Assembly: GCA_037039925.1 (NCBI GenBank) | Contig: JAXRKP010000397.1 | Span: 105,001-169,000, forward strand | Source of the DNA: Doris montereyensis | Lineage: Eukaryota > Mollusca > Gastropoda > Nudibranchia > Dorididae | Reading direction: 5' to 3' | Length of the DNA stretch: 64,000 nt | Part shown: positions 62,101 through 64,000 of the stretch, piece by piece | Position numbering within the stretch: position 1 is the first letter of the stretch | Layout of the letters: each line of letters begins with the position of its first letter | Translations under genes and position numbers: made by a program | Notes under the pieces: generated by a model | What the model was told of the DNA's origin: nothing | Seen by the model: the letters and a program-made list of their open reading frames with translations, nothing else | Databases searched by the model: none

Positions 62101-62162
62101 TTGCCCATATCAAGGACGTCACCCATCATCTCTGGTATGCCCAAGCTTGAAAAGGCACATTG
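40941..62162 (-). CDS. Clathrin/AP-2 endocytic adaptor-like protein, C-terminal exons
   Basis: Exons, 5' to 3': 62091-62162 (tentative), 61298-61393, 50169-50245, 47039-48914, 42929-42994, 40941-41093 (tentative). The N-terminal domain, which would name the family, is outside the window. Short linear motifs define the role: clathrin box LLDLE; AP-2 ear motifs DPF (several), DPW, FEDSF and FGDAF (FxDxF), WDPF and WEPF (WxxF); NPF for EH domains; DLFGDLLG; and SH3-type polyproline (APPVPQR, PPPLPVRRK). A PGMMGQ-repeat segment and a polyasparagine run are unusual. Candidates are Disabled, ced-6/GULP, AP180/PICALM, epsin or EPS15-type proteins; I cannot choose. Intron phases are mostly 0. The large exon has at least four indels. 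Confidence 0.7.
41228..42115. repeat. 68-bp satellite, about 13 units
   Basis: Units near GTAGCGCCTGACCACAGGTA then CACTGGTGAGCAACGTCTATTGGTACACAGGTGGAAAGTATAATAGAC in sections. Each has 9-bp inverted arms ACGTCTATT and AATAGACGT. Three variant types (loop GGTACACAGG, TGCATACGGT or GATACACCAG) occur as consecutive blocks. Confidence 0.9.
42280..42720 (+). pseudogene. Acidic coding-like fragment with 45-bp repeats
   Basis: The plus strand reads VIDDFEDFSEPECDEDYSES, then an open 79-codon frame (42476-42715) of about 15-residue repeats such as DVGDINNDDGECLPT. The acidic start resembles the N-terminus of some piggyBac-type transposases, but no catalytic domain is present. It could be the decayed start of a transposon ORF or a chance reading of a minisatellite. 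Confidence 0.3.
42800..42870 (+). repeat. SINE family B tail fragment
   Basis: Reads TTTTAATCCTACTAAAAACC, GAGATTACCTTAGCTGTGAA and TGTGGGTAAAATCAAA, the 3' end of family B. Confidence 0.6.
42929..42994 (-). CDS. Adaptor-like gene, FxDxF exon
   Basis: 66 nt, 22 codons, phase 0 to 0, acceptor CTTCATTCAG, donor GTAAGT. It encodes SPSAAFGDAFATPPPAQPIN and GN. FGDAF is an FxDxF AP-2 ear motif. Confidence 0.6.
43085..43445 (-). repeat. Two reverse family D repeats
   Basis: Copies at 43085-43215 (CCACCATTATGGTGATCTCA to AGCAGGACCTACC) and 43300-43445 (CCATCCACCGAATCCGGTGA to AAGTAAGGCCTACC). Confidence 0.55.
43446..44465. other. Intron sequence
   Basis: AT-rich sequence within the adaptor-like gene's intron. 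No exon or large repeat is seen. Confidence 0.4.
44470..44620 (-). repeat. Family D repeat, reverse copy
   Basis: GAAATTCACCATGTCCACCA, TCTCAATGTGATTTAAGAGG and GAAGTAGCACCTACC match the reverse family D landmarks. Confidence 0.55.
44621..47038. other. Intron sequence
   Basis: AT-rich intron of the adaptor-like gene with a poly-C run at about 45124-45139. The open frame at 45345-45629 has no recognisable features. Confidence 0.4.
47039..48914 (-). CDS. Adaptor-like gene, large DPF/proline-rich exon
   Basis: About 1.9 kb from a CTGTAG acceptor to a GTAAGT donor. In order: KDPFGNDPFAAQF, GTANPFGQ, PGMMGQ repeats, GGPGAANPFSPFG, (frameshift at about 48545) HHDDLFGDLLGM, LLEADPFGET, DGDPFDTS, Ser-rich, (shift near 47967) PPPLPVRRKEN, PDEPPPPLPDN, APPPPPRPSVK, (shifts near 47670 and 47540) SADTHSR, about 17 Asn, QSVWDPFNIS, ISSDPFAS, EQDPFGLPL, GNDPFEDSF, EKWEPFAES and SSDPW. 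A single long exon of disordered sequence is usual for such adaptors. Confidence 0.75.
49228..49525 (+). repeat. SINE family A, copy 6
   Basis: GGCATCAGTGGCCAGGCTTC, TTGGGAAAGACACTTAACCC, CAGGAGGTGATTGTC and tail GTAATGGCCTTGAAGGAAC. The body has a small internal duplication of AAAAACCTRCAACAG. Confidence 0.75.
49575..50085 (+). mobile_element. LINE 3'-end fragments
   Basis: ETIKERCLRHNGHCWPRR and, after a shift, GAISGGELLPSVVADRQSAD resemble the RRLRFAGHCWR...ADR region after the reverse transcriptase of invertebrate LINEs. Then RRDLERKLKDVGMPWKEIDK and MAQNRALVAGL resemble the extreme C-terminus of such ORFs, followed by a GATGAT tail. Confidence 0.55.
50169..50245 (-). CDS. Adaptor-like gene, small exon with in-frame TAG
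   Basis: 77 nt between TTCGTCAG and GTGAGT. It encodes LASLGGFNTSPFGATFP, then TAG, then SQPIPGM. The TAG differs by one base from CAG. Composition matches adaptor linkers, and the outgoing phase 0 fits the next exon (NNAAAGLPVTKDPF). Confidence 0.45.
50412..50730 (+). repeat. SINE family B, copy 3
   Basis: GGGGACTCGGTGGTCCAGAG head, box-B-like GGTTCAAGCCCCGG, GACGATAAAAAGGAGGTCCC and the 3' end TTGTGGATGTGTGGATGTGG. Confidence 0.75.
50950..51290 (+). repeat. SINE family A tail piece and copy 7
   Basis: A tail fragment (50950-51013, GAAACTGGGATAAGCTACGG) is followed by a complete copy (51018-51290) with box B GAGTTCGAATCCTAGC. Its tail GGGCCTGAAAGCAACTTTAC merges into the array that follows. 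Confidence 0.75.
51285..52860. repeat. 1.6-kb tandem array grown from a SINE A tail
   Basis: About 45 units of 33-36 bp near GGACTTTACTACAAGAGCCT then CTGGGCCTGGAAG. Units correspond to the SINE A end (GGGCC...GAAGGAACTTTAC). The first and last units carry TTGGGCATGGAAG, the middle ones CTGGGCCTGGAAG. The long open frame 51223-52863 arises because most units are multiples of three. Confidence 0.9.
53071..53166. repeat. (CT)n microsatellite
   Basis: Nearly pure CT for about 95 bp. Confidence 0.95.
53770..54440 (+). repeat. Chimeric SINE: A head, B body, C, A tail
   Basis: 53770-53865 is a family A head (CGGTGGCTTAGTAGTTAGGC). 53868-54015 is a family B body (GGGAGGTTGAAAAGTTTTTC to CCCATGTGTAGATC). 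54025-54305 is family C (ACACTGGTTCAATTCCCACA to ATCTTTATCTTT). 54308-54440 is a family A tail (AACCTGCAACAGACTATCGT). All are in the same orientation. Confidence 0.7.
54725..55015 (-). repeat. SINE family A, reverse copy
   Basis: Tail at left (TTCAAGGCCATTATGACCCA) and head at right (CAGCCTAACCCTCGGCTACC). A family D right-end fragment is at 54562-54605. Confidence 0.75.
55358..55650 (-). repeat. SINE family B, reverse copy
   Basis: Begins CTACCCACATCAACAACTAA and GGTGATCTCAGGGTATTTGG, includes CTGATGGGACTAGGTGTCGA, and has GGGGTTTGAACCCACTACCT at the head. Confidence 0.75.
55651..56050. other. Intron sequence
   Basis: No exon or repeat seen, apart from two copies of TTGACAAACATTACTG about 45 bp apart. 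Confidence 0.4.
56055..57560. repeat. 1.5-kb minisatellite of 41-bp units
   Basis: About 36 units near GGAAATGACAGATTGAGGCA then TTATTTTGAGTTAAGGTGTAT. Units decay gradually at the right end (57340-57560). Confidence 0.9.
57640..57850. repeat. Three imperfect repeats of about 70 bp
   Basis: Three units sharing GGTCTTG, CCAAAGGCTAAGG, GAGTTAACCCTGACAGAAAA and CAACCTGC. They precede the LINE endonuclease fragment and could be its 5' UTR. Confidence 0.6.
57960..58615 (+). mobile_element. Decayed LINE endonuclease fragment
   Basis: Contains APE-type endonuclease motifs: FGTWNVKEKIGKELKLVEEM, VDLFAITETK, then in other frames VKDRARAGVGLLVHKRHEK and MVLEDLNARVGNNVETSGGV with NGERLKDYFAL (the family has GDFNAR; here EDLNAR). 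This matches the N-terminus of RTE/CFDP2-like elements. It stops before any reverse transcriptase. Confidence 0.75.
58620..59205. other. Intron sequence
   Basis: No exon, element or repeat seen. Confidence 0.4.
59210..60990. repeat. 1.8-kb minisatellite of 23-25-bp units
   Basis: About 70 units. Two main forms, GTAGTTGCAATGGAGTGTGT and GTAGTTGCAATTGAGAGTGT, each followed by AAG, fill 59210-60480. From about 60500 GTAATTGTAATGGAAAGTGT forms dominate. Long minus-strand frames rich in LQLPYTLHCNYLTH are artefacts. Confidence 0.9.
61298..61393 (-). CDS. Adaptor-like gene, clathrin-box exon
   Basis: 96 nt, 32 codons, phase 0 to 0. It contains GTQEEQVANLLDLEDQADQI; LLDLE fits the clathrin-box consensus L-phi-x-phi-[DE]. 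The donor is GTGGGT. Confidence 0.6.
61405..61545. repeat. AC and TA microsatellites
   Basis: Short (CA)n at about 61410-61424 and (TA)n at about 61507-61528, in the intron beside the clathrin-box exon. Confidence 0.85.
62091..62162 (-). CDS. Adaptor-like gene, tentative exon
   Basis: 72 nt, phase 0 to 0, acceptor GCTTTTTCAG, donor GTGTGT. It encodes QCAFSSLGIPEMMGDVLDMG and NCYE. Splice sites and phase fit the next exon, but no motif confirms it. Confidence 0.35.
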
Positions 62163-62169
62163 CTGAAAA

Positions 62170-64000
62170 AGCTGATAAATTAATTGCATTTTGATTTCTA
62201 TCTTGTGATTATAAATTACTTTCTTGTTTTTGGTTTTCTTGTTCCATACCTTTTCCTGACGTATGCCTTGTCCTGACTATAGCAACTAATTGCGTTGTCA
62301 GCTCAATTGAAAAAAAAACCCCAGCATTTAAGATCAAATCTTGTCTAGGGATTTTAAATTTTTATATATCGAGAGATTTAACCGTTAATTTTCTCAACTC
62401 ATGTACTCTATCCATACTGGAAGGATTTAGGATAAAAAAGCTTACCTTTGAAAATTGCGTATTGTCAGGTTTCTATGTTATGACCAGACGTTAAATGAAT
62501 TTTGATACATAGTATTCCTTTATTCAATTATTTTTCATTTCTCATAAATAACAAGCCTGATAGACATAATAATAATATTCTTTATAGCCTCTTTCCTAAA
62601 GTGTCAACCCATCCAGATCCTGCTAACTTTCCTGTATTCTTAAGACCAATGTCTTTCTTCTCTCTTCAAATTCATTTTCCGTAGTTATGAGCTTGATGAA
62701 TCAGATTTCAAATTCTATTCGTCTGTTCAATTTTTTTGGTATGTTTTTTTTTACCTTGCTAAATTTAAATATTTCTTCTTTGTTTTCCTCTCTAAACTTT
62801 TCTTTTCCCTGTTTCAGATCACTTATATCTTTCTCACATTTCTAGTCTGAAAATTTTAACGTTGGAGAGTATCTTCATTCAAGCTTTTGACAGTTAGATT
62901 CTAATAGATCTACCTTTTCTCCATTTTAACTTTTTTTCCATATTGGAATTAAAGCACATTTTTAATATTCCATAATCCTGATCAATACAAAATTACATTT
63001 TCTCTGTTTCAGCGTTTATTTCTATACAGGCATCATGAAACTGAAGATCGTAGTAAACTTTCTATATCATATTATTAGCTTGATAATTTTTCAACTTTAC
63101 AACCCTTTATTACTTAAAATATTGTTCTTTTCTAAAACTACCATTTCCGATTTACCAAAACTAATAAAACTTGATAAGAAATTCATGCAATAAATTCAAT
63201 TACGTGATTACACGATGATGCTTGTAAAAGAGCAGAATATGTTTTGTATGAGAGAAACAAAATCAGAACATGCAAAATGAAGATGCATGCTGTAAACTGT
63301 ATTGTTGGAAAACATTACTGAATCAAACCATTGCAAATGAAAATCTTCATCATATCAAAAGCTGAACAGTAGCACACACAAGAAATAGGAGGAGGAATTT
63401 AGGAAGAGATATTTCTTTGACTTTTTTTGTCAACCTTTTCCCATCTATCTTAAAAATATTGGATCCATGTTGAAAGTTGACTTCTCTTTTTTTTCCATTT
63501 CAGTGTAAACAAAAGCTCACTCACAAAGTACCAAGCTGCCTGTGAAATTCTACTTACAGATTGAAAACAATACTTTGACATGGACCTATCGGGTAGTTTG
63601 ATGACAGTTACAAAGAAAAGCCTACTAGCGGCACTCACACTCTCCCAAAACAGTTTTGCCTGAAATTCAATCTTCCATTCAACACAGAGAGACCACCACA
63701 CTGATTTTTAACTGAGCATCAAGACTAAGCCCCCAGGACGCCTCTCCTGATGACCCAACAGCGATATGGGTAGCTAGGTCTCTTCCGACTTGGCAAAAGT
63801 AACAATGTGGCGATGAAATCAATGACAAACTAGCACACTGTGCCGTATGCCTAGAAAAATCAGGATTTTACTCCTGATTCCCCTGTGCTGAACTCTTGAG
63901 TATGAAAGTTACTGTAATTTGCTTTACTTTAATGTGTAACAGGTTCCAAAAACCTATTGCCGTTTTTTTTTTCTCTCATGTTAATTCCGATTTCCTGGCT
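62170..64000. other. Unassigned sequence, probably adaptor-gene intron
   Basis: AT-rich sequence with no exon I can support. The minus-strand open frame 63450-63701 resembles no PTB, ENTH/ANTH or EH domain. Confidence 0.4.

Overview
The window is animal nuclear DNA, AT-rich and intron-rich, with GT-AG introns, tRNA-derived SINEs, decayed LINEs and unusually many tandem repeats. The calreticulin and the SINE-rich, minisatellite-rich texture suggest a lophotrochozoan, most likely a mollusc. That taxonomic call is inference. All three protein genes that can be read well contain isolated one-base indels, mostly in homopolymers, while splice sites and intron phases stay intact. This looks like an unpolished long-read assembly rather than a set of pseudogenes.

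Layout. 1-5.5 kb: the last five exons of an unidentified plus-strand gene, interrupted by microsatellites and a 1.4-kb minisatellite. 5.8-8.1 kb: SINEs and two tandem arrays. 8.36-17.85 kb, minus strand: a ten-exon homologue of human C19orf44 (DUF4614-type C-terminus), recognised from several conserved blocks. 18.8-20.2 kb: a possible 1.4-kb inverted-repeat element. 20.6-25.5 kb, plus strand: complete eight-exon calreticulin with signal peptide, both family signatures, P-domain repeats, acidic tail and KDEL, preceded by a perfect ER-stress element (CCAAT-N9-CCACG, inverted). 26-34 kb: dispersed-repeat fragments and a 2.5-kb satellite of 44-bp units. 33.6-36.8 kb: LINE reverse-transcriptase remains. 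37-41 kb: a SINE, a TAG microsatellite and unassigned sequence. 40.9-62.2 kb, minus strand: exons of a clathrin/AP-2 endocytic adaptor-like protein (clathrin box, DPF/DPW, NPF, FxDxF and WxxF motifs, polyproline, polyasparagine), with introns holding SINEs, LINE ends and four large tandem arrays. Its N-terminus lies beyond the window.

Main observations. (1) C19orf44 and calreticulin are head to head here, as C19orf44 and CALR3 are in human, which suggests very old microsynteny. (2) Calreticulin carries a canonical unfolded-protein-response promoter element. (3) At least three tandem arrays (6.1, 27.7 and 51.3 kb) begin exactly in the 3' tail of a dispersed element and repeat that tail sequence. 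SINE tails therefore seem to act repeatedly as seeds for minisatellite growth. (4) A 660-bp chimera joins pieces of three SINE families. No prokaryotic system, CRISPR array, rRNA gene or functional tRNA gene was found.
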